Origin: Aporrectodea caliginosa
Taxonomy: Eukaryota; Annelida; Clitellata; Crassiclitellata; Lumbricidae
DNA length: 64,000 nucleotides
NCBI GenBank assembly: GCA_020284085.1
Contig: JACEVL010000209.1
Coordinates: forward strand, 687,501-751,500
Reading direction: 5' to 3'
Made by a program: the position numbers and the translations under genes
Notes under the pieces: model-generated
What the model saw: the letters and a program-made list of their open reading frames with translations, nothing else
What the model was told of the DNA's origin: nothing
Database searches by the model: none
Part shown: one piece after another, positions 10,407 through 25,400 of the stretch
Numbering within the stretch: position 1 is the first letter of the stretch
How the letters are laid out: every line of letters begins with the position of its first letter

Positions 10407-13400
10407 CTTCACACAAAACATTTGACTGAAATCAATTTATTTGCTAACTACTGACAAAATTGAAATAATAAGTTTTTATTTGCATCATCTTGTCAAGCGT
10501 ATCATCGATTAAGTTAAACATTTTGTCAAATTTATGACCCTTAATTAATTTTATAGTATATTTAATTTTTTCTTCACCTTCTACTTAATTAGATGAGCTG
10601 TATGGCCTGAAATGACAAATTTTCACTGATTATTTTCAATATTAAAGGGCAGGAAATACTTATAAAACGGTTACATGCATGCTCAAAACTGTACTACATA
10701 TCAATTTCATCACTGCCTGGGTTTTGCACAGGCCTTAATCGTCCCTGACCTGCCACCCTTAACCTCCACTGCCTCTGACCTTCACCCTCCATGACTTTCA
10801 CCATTTGTGATTAATCATCCATGACCTTTGCCATCTGTGACCTTAATCCTCCACAACCTTCCTGCCTGTGACCTCATCTTCCATGACGGTCACCACCAGT
10901 GACGTTAATCTTCCAAGACCTTCTTACATGACCTTCACTCTCAGCAACCTCGTGTTATAACTCACCACCGTTTTGTGTATTGCACGTTTCTCCTGTATAG
11001 TGGATCTTTCCCGAACATACGGTACACATCTCCTTGTAGACATTGTGCAGACGATCGTGATGCAGAGAAAGAGAAGCAACAGTCCAGCAACAACAACGAC
11101 AACAATGAACCAGACTTCCCTGTAGACTGGTTCAGCTGTTGACAACGCCGCACTTGGAGCTATGCTTGAAAGAACTGCGATATACGAAAACAAATATTGC
11201 AATTTCGATAAAAATAAATTTACTGGATTAGTATGAAAATAAACAATCAAAGGCACTCTTAATAAAAATAATAATTATTTGATTTAAGTCGTCTTAATAG
11301 ATAAGTCCACCTTGTGTAAAAATAAGACCGGAAAACATGTTAGATCATAAGGATGGTTATCACTAGAATTTAAATATTCATGCATTCATACTCACAACTG
11401 TCATTTATATATTAGATAACGCATTATTTTTTTACAAAGAAATATAAACTGATTCACACTGATATATTACTAAATATTTTCCAATGAAGTCAGGGCAGTA
11501 ATCAATAAAACACAGGACTGTAGTCATAACATTGGTGAATAATATGAATAGCATTTAAAAATTATACAGAAAAGATTTAAATTTGATTATCAGAAGTGCA
11601 AACATAGTGAGCAAAATTATGCATGCCAGAAGTGATTGAAATATCTCGTGTCAAAATATTGAACACAACTGCACCTGACCAAGTGCCACAGGAGAATCAA
11701 CAGCCGCATTCTAACCATACTAATTTAATTATACCACACGATAAAAATGCATAATAATCTTTTCAAATTATTAGTTAATTATTATAAGTCTTAATTTGTA
11801 AATTCTATCACGCCGGTGTCTTAAACACTAGGCATAAACAGATGGATTACCAAAACCAGGCCATAATCAGTCAATATCAGGAAGATCAGTCCTCATGTCA
11901 ATTCACATTTTTCTTCAATGTCATCTTTCTTTCACAGAATCCTTCTAAAGTTTGAGTTTTGACCCGTTTGTAGAGGGATGTTAAAAATGGTTATTACATG
12001 TCCCACTGATCCAAACCACGTGGGCAATGGCACATTTCATAAATACATGTGGATAAGCCAGTTCCTATCATTTAGCCTTTTGGGAGCTGAAGAAATCTGA
12101 AGATTATTATTACGATCACGATTTAATAATTTGAATCAACAATAGCAATGATGATCTGAGCCACAGATGCTGAGTGACTGAGTGCCTGCCTTGTGACACA
12201 GAGTGTGAAGGTTCAAGCCTCCTTTGAAATGGTTCCTGAGCAGGAAACTTGAAGGGAACCATTCAAAAATCTTGCAATGTCACTGAAGACTGACCAGTGC
12301 AACACAGGTGTTTAATTATAGGTAAAGTGTAAAACTGGTGCCAACAAAAGTGATCGGATTTCAGTAAAGTTACCTTGTGATGTATTTCCTAGAACTTTAT
12401 GAAACAAACGAATAAAACCACAAACCATTTAATTAATTGAAATACGAAATACAAAGAGGATTTTGCTACAAGAGAAAACTGGACTTCACAACTATCAAGT
12501 GGTTCAAAAGTTCCCATCATAAGGACAACAGGAATGAGCATGTATGTGCACACCCTGTCATTGTACCGGTATGTATACATGTGTTGAAGTACTATGTACA
12601 CACAGCTGGCATGAACATTTTGTCTGTAGCAACTGTCTTGACTCAACCCTGCTTCTTTTTCAAGGAATTCATTAAAAAAGACAGAAATCTCTGAAACATA
12701 GTCACAATATGAATTCAATCATGACCTCTTATAATGACTTATCATGCAGAAAACATTCAGCGTATGGTAAGAATAATCGCAGCCACACAGACTGTGTGAT
12801 GCTCATCGGTGGTTGATGTTCTCACCTATGAAATCCGGCCTACTTGGGTCAAACAGTAACCGTGGTGATGATGCCTGGCCATAGTCTGTTGTCAAGGATA
12901 CTTGGAATATGTATGCTGAAAGCAACAAATGACAAACTAGAAAATACCAAAATTAAATCATAAGTTCAGAAACGCTGTATCAAGAGGGAGCAAAAGTATC
13001 TGCAAACGAACAACGAATATCAAAATGAGGGAAAGTTAATTGAATGAAAAGCACAAATGACCAGCAAGAGGCCAAGTGTCAAATTATGTCTCAGCACACA
13101 ATAAATAAAACCTTGCTGGGATCAATGGCCATCATATCAAGCACAACATTCTAATAATAAGATATTCACGTGGCAAGGTAGCTTAGGTAGCCCATCAGTT
13201 AGAGTACTCGGCTTGTAAGTCCAAGTACAATAAACCTTTTGGCAACTCACACAAGCTTCTTGTGCAGAGACAGTGTTGCATTTAGTACATTATGTTTAAT
13301 AACTCTGTGGATATTCTAGGCAATGTAGGCATCCCGATATGCATATGAGATCTTGGCCAATTCGTATTCATACCACAACTGGAAACACACACAAGGGTGA

Positions 13401-16400
13401 CTATTTAGACAGATGGTAAATGATAGTACCTGTAGGAAACTATTTAAATAGTATTTAAAATAGTACATAGCTGTGGACTATGGCAAATACCACATGACTA
13501 TTTAAAAACTATTTAGCAATTATCTTTTTCAGTCACAGATAATTAAGATGTTGGCCAATTCAGATCCAACTCAAAATCGCCTCCCGGCAACTCACACACG
13601 TTTCTTGCGACAATGTTGTCATAGTAGAAGGCATCCTTTCCGATATATTCGATGAGGTCATTGCGATAGAGCGTGAACGACTTGATCTCTGCATTTATAT
13701 AGAAACTGTCCGTCCAGTTAAGAAGCAGAACATTTGCGCTCAGCTTCAATGTTGGAGGATGATCACTCCGGTAGACAGGAACTGTTTAAGAAAAAGACAA
13801 AACAAAGTGCGATTTATGCAAAGTATCATAGTACGATGGTATAATGTAATCGGAATATAGCAGTGTAGTGTATTGTAGTGTAAGAAAGCAGGACGTGTAT
13901 AATATAGCATAGCCTAAGGATGCACCTCAGAGGTAACAAGTAAGTGGCCTCAATTTACATTGACAAATGTACATGTATTACATGGCATAGAACGATTACA
14001 TATGTACCCGGTTGTATAGAATAGATTACAAGACTAACAAATACAATCGACAACTAAATATGTAATAATTGGTAGACACAGAGCTTATTGCTTTTTTCTC
14101 ATCATCTTGCACAAATTCTAAGACAAAGTGTTTGTCAATTTCATAAGAAGAGCCGTTAGTTAAACTAGCCTTGAGGCTGCCATGGGTATGAGTATCAGCC
14201 ACTTCATTTTCTTAGCCTCGGCATATAAGGATGGGTGGCCATTCCTTTCCCTCACTGTCTCATCTTCCCATCAACAGTGTACGGTCAGTGTACTCATTAG
14301 AGCTGAGTTTGGAAGGGGGTGAGGGTGGTGTCCTGGTGTGGATTTGAATTCCCAACCTCTTGATTGACAGGCCAGAATGCTAACCACTACACTATCTTGC
14401 ACCCCCATAAACTGCTATACAAATACTCGAACACAACAAGTGCATAGACATGAGTAAGAATCGAGACATACCATCTGGCAGAGTGACTCCACTGACAGCG
14501 GCTGGCATCTGGAGACGTCCAGCATCATTGTAGGAAACGAGTTGGAATCGATAGACCATGTAAGGGATGAGCTGAGTGACGTGAGCCGAGTAGACCAACC
14601 CTTGAACGATGGTGCTCAATGGACCCTCAGTGCACCAGATCGACACCTGATCCTGTCCATCTGCGTAGGGATAGGGACAGCCTGCTCTCATTGTCAACTC
14701 AAACCTAACAATTTAGAAACAGTTTCATTGAAATCAGTCACTCATTTATTCAGAGTAGTTATATAGTGTCTCTTCACCATATCTACTCAGGTGTGCTCAC
14801 CTCCCAGCCATCACCAGCGAAAGAGAACAGTTTCCAGAGTATGCATAAGGTCCCAATGGTATCCCTACCAAAAGGGCACAGATCCAGAAGAAGCTATTCC
14901 ATGTAGACAGTCCAATCACTGAGAATGTATGATGTATACATTTCACAATATTTACAAGGAGCCAAACTTTACTGTGTTGCTTTGACATAATATTTACTTA
15001 CTGATGAACTATATATTCTTGGTGAGCTTTATCATCACTTTGGCTAGTGAGCTTTATCATCACTTTGGCTAGTGAGCTTTATCATCACTTTGGCTAGTGA
15101 GCTTTATCATCACTTTGGCTAGTGAGCTTTATCATCACTTTGGCTAGTGAGCTTTATCATCACTTTGGCTAGTGAGCTTTATCATCACTTTGGCTAGTGA
15201 GCTTTATCATCACTTTGGCTAGTGAGCTTTATCATCACTTTGGCTAGTGAGCAGAGCACCTTTGAGATGTATAAAACCTTTGAGATGTATAAAGGGGCAC
15301 TACATCAAGCATCTAAATACACAAACACACATACATACAAATACACACATACATGTACAAAGCTCCATATAATCATTCAAATCTCCTAAGACAGATACAT
15401 CTGAAAAGGAATTCATGTCAAAACAATTCCCACAAACAGTTCAGACAATAATTCAGAGAAACCACACGTCACAAATCATTTAAGGCTGAAATAAGAAATC
15501 CAGAGGTACTGTAAAACAGTTCAGAAAAACTGCATCTCACCCAGATATTTTTCCATTTGGAACAAGCGGATCGGTCCAAGACAAGTTCATTGTAGTTGAC
15601 GTTATGTTGTCAATGACTGGATCGGGTTGGTTCTGTGGTATGTCAGAGGATGTGCGTACGTTGACAGTTGGGCTGTCTGTGCAACCGCCCAAGGTACAGA
15701 CTTGCACAGAAATGGCATATTCAGTGTATGGTTCCAGTAAGGTCAGTTCCAGTTGTGGTGATTTGCTTACAAAACTCTGTAACCGTGTAGACACCTTTTT
15801 TTTATCAACCATGGCTTTGAAATGATTCTGAATAATAATGGCCCAGTTAGCTATATTGGTGAGAGCATAGGCTGCACATCTTATGCGCCTCTGTGAACGA
15901 GAGCATGCGGATCGCGGTTCGCTTCGCGAAGGTGGCTTATTTCAGAGATTTAAATCTCGAGCTAGCACGGTCTATGCACAGGGACCTTAAATGGTGTGGT
16001 GCCAATTCAAACAGGCAAGTGCTTCTGAATTGTGGCTTCGAGTCATTGACTGCCTACAAATTAAGGCACTCACCTGATCTGTGATTCCTTAATACAACAT
16101 TGAGGACACCTGCATGGACAGCCGAGTGACTCTTTGTACATAGTGCAAGTTTAAAATTATTATTATAATTATCATTACATGTAATTATTATTATTATTGT
16201 TATCATTATTAACCTACCTATTAATAGTATTGCTCAAATATCCAAGGCCATGTAACGACTGTCATAAAGTCATAAAGTCATTTGAGTAAAGAATAACAGA
16301 GTAAATTCGTTCACTTTAAAGTACGAAGAACTCCAGGGTTAGCAAAATGAATTGGACTCACTAAGTTACTGTTGATGTAGACATTGTAGTGATCAATGAC

Positions 16401-19400
16401 ACCATTACTACGAGTGGGATCACTCTGCAGCAGAGTTATACTTTGTGAAGTCACCCCCTACGATCAGAAAATGAAACAAATTGCATTTAGAAATTATTAA
16501 TGCCAACGAGAATCAGAGCAAAAAGACTAAAAACCACCCAAAAGTAGACCAAGAAACAGCAGAATGGACAAGAACAGAAAGAGAGAGCAGAACAGAAAAG
16601 CAGAAAGAAAGACATGTGGAATCAGAGAAGAAAGAAAACTGAAAAAAACCCAGAACCAAATGGTTGAACCCAGTTGAAGGGATTTTCAGCCAAAGCTCAG
16701 AGATGACAACTGCAAAACAAGAGCTGGTCAGCCTGGTCTTAGTTTCCAAAAACTGGTGGCTTAACACTTTAACGACGAGCTGCATTGGTTATTGGTTTCC
16801 CAGTCACTTTTAGTACACTCCCGGTGTTTAAGTGTGTTACACAAGAAACGTGAATTTAGAGATGCACTAGATTTGAAAGCACAAAAATAAAGAGGAAACA
16901 CAACTAAAGAAGTGACCAGATGAAAGGATGATGATGATGAGGAAGAGGAGGAGGAAGAGAAACAAGAAAGAAAGAACATAGACACCTTATGTGTGAGCCC
17001 TGCATGAACCACAAAAATAACACGTCATGTTGCAGTAAGCCGCATATAAATAACACTGATCAACAAGCATTTTGCTGTTGGGATTCTAACACCTGTTCCT
17101 AACTAAATTTAATATGCTGATTCCAAATCCGGAAACCGTTTTTGTCTATCACGTCCAGTTTTTAAGTTATAAAGTTTCTCGGATTCTTTAAGTTTTATAT
17201 GCCTACATTAACACTGCGCAACAAAAAAAATATTTGTTGTTTGCTACTCAGAACTTTTTAACTGTTCTTGGCTAAATTTTGGGCGCTGATTTCAAATATG
17301 AAATCGAAATTTGTCTAGCACGTCAGGTTTATTAGGTACGCATAAGTGAGGTTCTACACAATTGCGGATTCTCAACTCATACTATCAGTGAAAACACAGT
17401 TTTAAAAATGTATGAGGCATTTGCTTTTGTGCTTGCTCTCAACTAAATTTTGGATGCTGATTTCAAATATGAAATTGAAATTTGGCTAGCACGTCAGGTT
17501 TTTGAGGTACGCGTCGCATAGTTCATACTGCAAATGTACCGCATTAATTTTCGGTTATGTATAACCTCACTGATGCGTACCTAAAAAACCTGACAAGCTA
17601 GCCAAATTTTGATTTCATATTTGAAATCAGCGTCCAAATTTTAACTAAGAACAAATGTGAAAGCAAATGCCTGGCATTGTGTGATACAGTTTTGATACTT
17701 TGCTTTCGCTTACAGTATAGGCCTATATGAGCTGAGAATTCGCAATTGTGTAGAACTTCACTGAAGCGTAGCTGAAAAACTAGACCTGCCATCCAAATTT
17801 CGATTTCATATTTGAAACCAGCATCCAAAATTTAGCTAAGAACAAGCACAAAATCCTATTCTTCATACATTTTAATATGAGTTGAGAGTTCGCAATTGTG
17901 TAGAACCTCACCTATGCGTACCTAAAAATCCTGACGTGCTAGCCAAATTTCGATTTCATATTTGAAATCAGCGCCCCAAATTTAGCTAAGAACAGTTCTA
18001 AAGTTCTGAGCAGCAAACAAAAAATATTATTTTGTTGGTCAGTGTAATAGATAGATGTTGACAACTTTCTGATCCATGTTCTGAAAAGCTTTGTAACAGA
18101 CGAAGCAGCAGACCCTTAGCAGTTCCATAAACTAACTTAACTACTAAAAGGCAGCCACAGACATGTGTTAGCGACTTAATTTTCTCAACCTCAGCACATC
18201 ATCATGGGGGTGGCCAGTTCTCTTGCTCTCTGCCTCATTTTCTTACAGACTCATTTCATAAAAGGAGTTTGCTAGGGGTAACAGTGAAACAGAAATTTTC
18301 GAATATCTGTCTGTCTTGGCAAGGACAGGTGGAAAGACAAAAGAAGATACAGATAGAGGAACAGAGAGTCAAATGAACAAAAGCAGAGCCAAGATAAACA
18401 GAAGTGATACAAACCTTAACAACAGGGGCAAGCACGCCCTCTGGTGGACCTTCTTTTGTGCGAACTCGTAGCCATGGGCTGCTCGTCTGTCCCTCCGAAT
18501 TATATGCAGTCACCATGTATTCATAGTCGGAGTATGGACGAACAGCGATGTCTGCATAACGTTTATCAACTCCACTGTAGATCAACTGTCCTGAAATCAC
18601 AAGACATTATAAGTGATCACACAGTGGTTACTAGGCAGCACCAGACAGCACAAACTACTCACAAAATCATAAGCAAAAGATATTCACATGGTCAGCCATG
18701 GAGTTTTCTGTCTAGCAGGACCCCAGGTCACAGAAAAGGAGAGATGTTGATTCCAGTCAGGAAGTTGTGACTCTAATGCAATTGCAATATTCTGATGGTC
18801 CGAGGGGGCACAAACTAACCTAATGGTCATTGTGCACTTACTAAACTGACCATATGCATTGGATGAGTGCTCAGTATGAAGTCCAGTTAGTCATGAGGTC
18901 AAGTCTTCAAGCAGGTAACACAATATACTTCATGTTTTATTCTTCTTTCTTTTTTACTTTTTGCATGCTTTGTTGTAAGTCAAGTGTGGGCATCTGTCTC
19001 ACACTACTGGTAATAAAGATTACTTACTCACTTACTTAGTTACTAAAGTTTATGAATTGCAAAGCATAATTCTTAGGCCAAAAATTGCTAAAATTAGCAT
19101 TAATTTACAAAATTACCAATTGTTTGCACAGGATAATCCCTCCGTAGCAGATCATAGCGTGTGATGAATCCATTTGGTCTTCCAGGAGGAGACCATTCCA
19201 CAAGAACTCCAGCTGCGGCTCCGCTATGGTCCACCAGGGCCGTCAGCTGCGGTCCAGAGAGGTCCATAGGTGGCGCTGCAGGGGTCATGATCTGGGCCGG
19301 GTCACTCAGAGCACAGCCAATCATCGTGCACGCCTGGATGCGGAAGCTGTAATTGGTCCAAGGGTCGAGACCGGTCACGACGACGCTCAGCTGCTGCAGC

Positions 19401-22400
19401 TGTGGAAGAACGACATCTGTGTCACGATACAAGGTGTAGTTGACGATGTTTCCGTTTGGTTTCAGAGGTGGTTGCCAGGTGGCTCTGACTGAGGTCGACG
19501 ACATGACCTCAAGCGATGGCGGTCGCATGCCAACTGGTGAAGTGGGAAACGTGGATATAGTAGCGAGAGGACTTTGTGCCCCACCCTTGCTGTTAAAAGC
19601 TGTCACCTGATAAGCATATGTTGTTCCTGGCTCTAACTCAGCGTCAACATATTGTGTTTGTGTTGTGACTTGAATGAGCGTTGCGTTCCTTCTCAGTTCG
19701 TAGGACGTGATGATGCCGTTCGGCTGGACTGGTGATGACCACGCAACTTCGATAGAAGTGGCACTGGTCACTCGTAGCAATGGTGCCGACATCCCAGCAG
19801 GCACTGCTTCATCCGGTCGTCCGATCGTAGCCGCGCTGGCCGTGCATCCGCCAGCCGTGCAAGCGACCAAAACAAACGCATATGCTCTGTACGGTGTCAG
19901 GCCTGATGCCACAAAAGAAGTATTCAATCCGGTATATGAGACGACGTCATTCATCTTCAGCTGATAAGATAACAACTGGCCATTTGTTATCTCAGGCACA
20001 GACCAGTTCACAAAGAGAGCAGTCGAGTCAATTGCTGTGACAACAGGTGGCGCTACAAACAGCGGTGCAGTTTCCGGTGTTCGAATAACGGTCGGTAAAC
20101 TCGACGTACATCCACCGCCTGTGCATACTGTCATCGTGTATGAGTACACCGTGTACGCCGACAGTCCGCGATCGACGTATTGCTTGGTGTCATTTACACT
20201 GAAGCCAACTGGAACCGAGGAATTTCTCCGAAGCTGATAAGAAATAATAACTCCATTTGGTTGCTCCGGTTCACTCCACTGAATCAGAAACTGGTTGAAC
20301 TGTCCATCAATAATCGACACCTTTGGAGGCGACACCAAATTTGGAGCTGCCTGTAGAGTTTCCACGGTCTGCCACGGACTATCCGAAGACCCAATCGCAT
20401 TCGTTGCTCTTACGAGATATCCATAGCGTGTAAATGGCTCGGCGGTGTTATCAGTGTACTCGTATTGTTCACGGTCAGTGTCGGATGTAGTGAATATCAC
20501 CAGCGGTTCAGATGTCGATCTTTTCTGCATGCGTCCATACGACTGTCTTAGTACGCTATAAGTGAGTATCCTTCCGAATGCATTAAGCGGCTTCTGCCAG
20601 CGGATCGAGACCGTCGTTGAATTTGCCGGTGCTGCGGTTGGTGCTGGTTGACCTTGAGGAGCGACCTCTGCTGTGTAGAAACTTTGCCATGATGATCGTG
20701 CACAACCACCATACGTACACGCCTCCAGTCGGACCCGGTAGAGCGTGAACGGCTGGAGACGAGGATATTCAAACTGACGTGTCAGACCCTGGTAGATGGC
20801 GTTGATGTTTCCATACTCATAGATGAGGTAGTTGCTGACGACGCCATTCGGCTTAACTGGAGCATTCCACCGAAGTATAACAGACAGACCGTTCGTCATC
20901 TTCTCCACATCGAACAGTCCGAGATCGGCCGGCGCTGCCTGAGCTGTCGTCATGCGCGTCCAGTTACTGGACAAACTACCGGCTGCATTGACCGCGACAA
21001 CTCTAACGTCGTATATTGTGTAAGGGCTCAGACCACTGACGCTAGTACTGGAAATGGAACCATCCACCAAAAGGGAATTTGTCTGTGGAGAGAGAGCTGG
21101 ATCGGAGAACGTGGAGCGATACTGGATGCGATAATAGATCATGACTCCATTTGGAACAAGAGGTGGCAGCCAGCTGACCCTGAAGGTGAATGCACTGATG
21201 TCGGAGATCGCTGGCGGATAGATGACTTGTGGAGGAGCAGGTAGTGTCCGGACCAGGGTCCAGTTGCTCGATGCCTCACCTTTGGAATTGACGCAGATTA
21301 AACGATATTCAAACTCCGTGAATGGCGTAAGGTCTGGACCGGTGTTATAGTAACTGAGGGTCGATCCATTCACAAGGTTCACCAGGAGTCCAGAGCTGTT
21401 CGTTCGACCTGGACGCCTGAAAATGCGGTACTGTGTGATGACACCATTTGGATTCTGTGGAGGCAACCATGAAAGACCAACGGCTGAAGGCCCTGTGGCA
21501 ACCACGGATGGAGGCAACTGACCAAGTGGAGGAGCCTCAAATGTCTGGACATCCACGCTTGGCCCTGTACCACATCCGCTAGAAACATTCTGAAGACAGG
21601 CCTGAATTCGCACACGGTACGTTGTGAATGGACAAAGGTCGGTAAAGTTACAGCTGATGTCTAAACCAACAGATTTCTGTAACTGTGATGGAGAACCAGC
21701 GTTTAGGATCACCTTATACTGATCGATGGGATCCTCAGAGTCCGCAATTGGGTCCCATTCGACATAAATGGACACAGCAGAAAGGACCGTGACATTCCTT
21801 GGCACAGGGATGAGAGGTGGCGTGGCCTGTGGCACAACCACTCTCGTCTCAGTGCTGTTGGTGCCCCCTGCAATTGTTCTTGCTTCAAGAACGTACGAGT
21901 ACTGTGTGCCCGGCATTACACCTTGATCTGTGGCATTTAGCACATCGCCTGATACATTTTGCATGAGAGAAAATGGAAGTCCGCCAGCAGAGCGATAAAT
22001 GGTAAAGGAAGTGATGATGCCGTTCGACTGAGCAGGCATTGACCAGTATATCTCCAGGATTGTGGAGCTTACAATGAGAAGCTGAGGACTTGAAATACCT
22101 GGAATAAGAACATTACAAAGGAGGCAGGTAAACAATGGAGGCAGGTAAAGAAAGGAGGCAGGTAAAGAAAGGAGGCAGGTAAACATCAAGCACAAGCTCA
22201 TTATACACTCAGGACCTTGCAGAGCTTATGACAGGCTGCCCCACTTTTGCCTCCTTCCTCTGATACGTCTTGGACACAATTCACAGGACAAATATTATCT
22301 CAATAAGAAAATGTTTATGTATTTATCTGAAATGCTAGATCAGTGGTTCTTAGTGCTTCTCAAAAGAGAAATCCATGACAAGGTGGACAAGTTTGAACAA

Positions 22401-25400
22401 TAATCTTTGGAATGACCACAGGAACAAAAGGAAATGCATACCTGTCTCTGCTGATACCAAGCATTCATACAGCCACATGACTAATAACAGTTAACTATTT
22501 TATTAAATAAACTCTAAAAATAAAGATAAAATAGCAAATGATATTTCACTCACACTCACTGACCCTGAATATGTAACTTATATATTTCAGAGGACCACTG
22601 TTGGATTAAAGGTGGCTAAGAGTGGCAAGTGAGTGCCTCTCAAACATTCCACCATGGGATACATGAGATTTCAGTACTTACAAAAGCATTAAAGTACAGG
22701 GAGATTTACTTACTTACTTGCTCATTAAAGTACTATGAGCATAGATAAACAAATTAGAGATTCTGTTGCTGTTGGTGTTCTTGGGAATGGGGGACTCTGT
22801 GATTAAGTTCCTAAGAGTGGCAAGTGAGTGCCTCTTGCCAGTCCACCATGTGGTACATGAGATTAGACTTACTTACTAGCTCATTAAAGTACGGGAGATT
22901 ATATATTACTTGTAATTAAAGTCTATGAAGATAAACAAATTAGAGATTCTGAGCACTGTTGGTGTACCTTGGCTGAATTTGAGACAAATTAGAGATTCTG
23001 TTGCCATTTGTTCTTGTCCCCCATTGAGACAAATTAAGAGATTCTGTTGCTGCCTTTGCATGATACAATATTGTGAAAATACTACAGAAGCAAACCACCC
23101 AGATCTACACTTCTGTAGTATTTCCCAATATTGTATCACACAAAGGCTAAACCGATAATCTTACCGGCTGGTCTGTCCTGTTGGGTAGCAGACTGAACAG
23201 TGGAGCTGTTTGTGCAGCCAGCTTCAGTACAGACCATCAGAAGAAACTGATAGGATGTATATGGGAACAGACCTGGAGAGAACAGAAAACAGTTAACATC
23301 GGTACATATGGCTATCACTCACTTTCAGTGGTTTTTGCATGAACTTCATAACTCTTGACTGGTTCTGACTAATCGACTATGATTGCAGAATGTGGTTTTC
23401 TTAGAAGCAACTACCAGTCATTGATGCCTTGTCATTCTCTGCTGCAAGCTCAAGAGAAAGAAAAAATATTGCTGACAACAAACAAATACCAGTTGGGGCA
23501 AAAACTTCCTGAATAAACTAGAACAAAATGCAACATTCACCTCATATATTTATTTGTACAGATTATCTACAGAGTTTCGATCATACTAACCTAAGATGCC
23601 AACTTGTATCCAGTTTAACTGAGTGACCTCGTCACATGCTTGAGGGCAAGATGCCAGGGTTGTAGCGTGAGTTATGCTACAGACATTGTTACTACAGTAA
23701 TTGTAATCTAAAGAGTTCTAATTCGCGAAGTTTCGGAAACCAGAGTAATCACAGGTGCTCAGTCAAAACAAAATTGACAGGCAACTAGTGTGAAAATCGG
23801 TTCCAAGTCAAGATCCAAAGGGTCAGGTACGCAGACAGTCAGAAGAGCTACATGGAAGCTTTAGCCCAAGAGGACTTATTACAAGCATAAAGCCAGTGAC
23901 ATCCAAAGACATTTTGAAACTTGAGAGCAGTTGCATACAGACCTTTGTAGACAAAAGTGTACTGTTGCAATCCAGAAGTTGCATTTGCAACAACAGCATA
24001 TTGTGGCAACACTTGTACAACAATGTAGTTTGCGATGATCCCATTAGGTTTTCCAGGCGCAGCCCATTTGATCTCCAAGGAAGTTGATGACAGTGCCATA
24101 ACAACAGGTGGCGTTACGAGCTCTGGTCTGCCCTGCAGTGTGGCTGCCACAATCTGGAAGACATATTCTCATTTCAAATATTGCAGCAAATAACTTTTAT
24201 GATCAATAAATCACTTTAATGAATGCCTATTAATTAATGCTGTTTAGAACCAGTGAAGAAACGTCATCGTTCAGCATAAACTTGCAGCAATCAATAGCAA
24301 CTACTTACAGTCAGAGGATCAGAGGAAGAACAGATAGCTAGGATGAAGTGCAGTGGCCTTATTGGTCATTACGCTCCCACCGCTGTGGAGCTGGCACACA
24401 GAGCTGATGGCTGACTATTTTCGGAGCTATAAACGCAAATGAAAGTCATGTTTGCATGGACTCTTTCCTCCATGCCGCCCCGCCTCCATCATGAGCTAAG
24501 ACCAAGGCCACACGGTTTCTTCCTCCCAACCATGGATGAACGTAATTTTATATTCCGTGTATCATTTAACAACATCAACTAAATACTTCATCTACAACTC
24601 ATACCTCATTCGTTACCTCAACTTACATTGCCACTGATCTAATTCTCTCAACCCATTCAGTAACTAACTGTCAGAGCTGAGACAATTTTTTTATGTGATT
24701 TCCACCTGATACTTGTTACAAGTTGTGACTTGTCAGCTTGATACCGAGACTAAACGAAATTGATTGATTGATTGAGTGTCATTATATGACGAAGGGCACT
24801 CAGCAGGGTCAAACTCACAATCATTGGATAAAAAACCTAGCACTGTCAAATAGACCAACATATCAAATGCAATATATTATCCTACCGTGGGACTGGAAAC
24901 GCATCCAACAGCATTGCATGCTTGAACAGTGTAGCGATAGACAACGTATGGAATGATGGCATTGTTGTCAGGAAACTGCAGCTGACTAGCATCACGAAAC
25001 ACCTCCACGCCATCGCGCAGTAGAATATACCACAGTATCGGACCTGAAAATGAATTATCAATCATAAAATTTGAAACAAACCTTGAAATTTTAACACTAG
25101 TTAATTTTGTCACAACAAGCACTTGCATGATATGACATTTTAAAGCGACATAAACTGTTACACGACTAAAGAGAAGAAACTGATCAGCTACTCTTAATTT
25201 TCCTACATAACACGAGACATTTTAAAAAGTGAAAAGGTTAAGCAGAGACTAAGTAAGACAAACTGTCGAACCGTTTGGAAACAGTGGAGGCTTCCATGAC
25301 AGGTAGATGATGAAAGGCTTCTCAGGGTCAACTCTGTAGACAGGAGCATTCAAGACCAGCGGCAAGTCGGGCAACGTAGTAACACTACTCGAGGAACTAT

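Noticed and set aside
14797..14988. Candidate extra usherin exon (GIPLGPYAYSGNCSLSLVMAG)
   Set aside because: Exon 48 joins exon 49 in the correct phase and completes the FN3 without it, and the peptide has no FN3 motif.
15024..15248. Possible CRISPR-like array
   Set aside because: Units are directly adjacent with no spacers, and the sequence is eukaryotic; it is a minisatellite.
19161..20237. Plus-strand frames opposite the giant exon
   Set aside because: Shadows of the well supported minus-strand FN3 exon; no independent motif.
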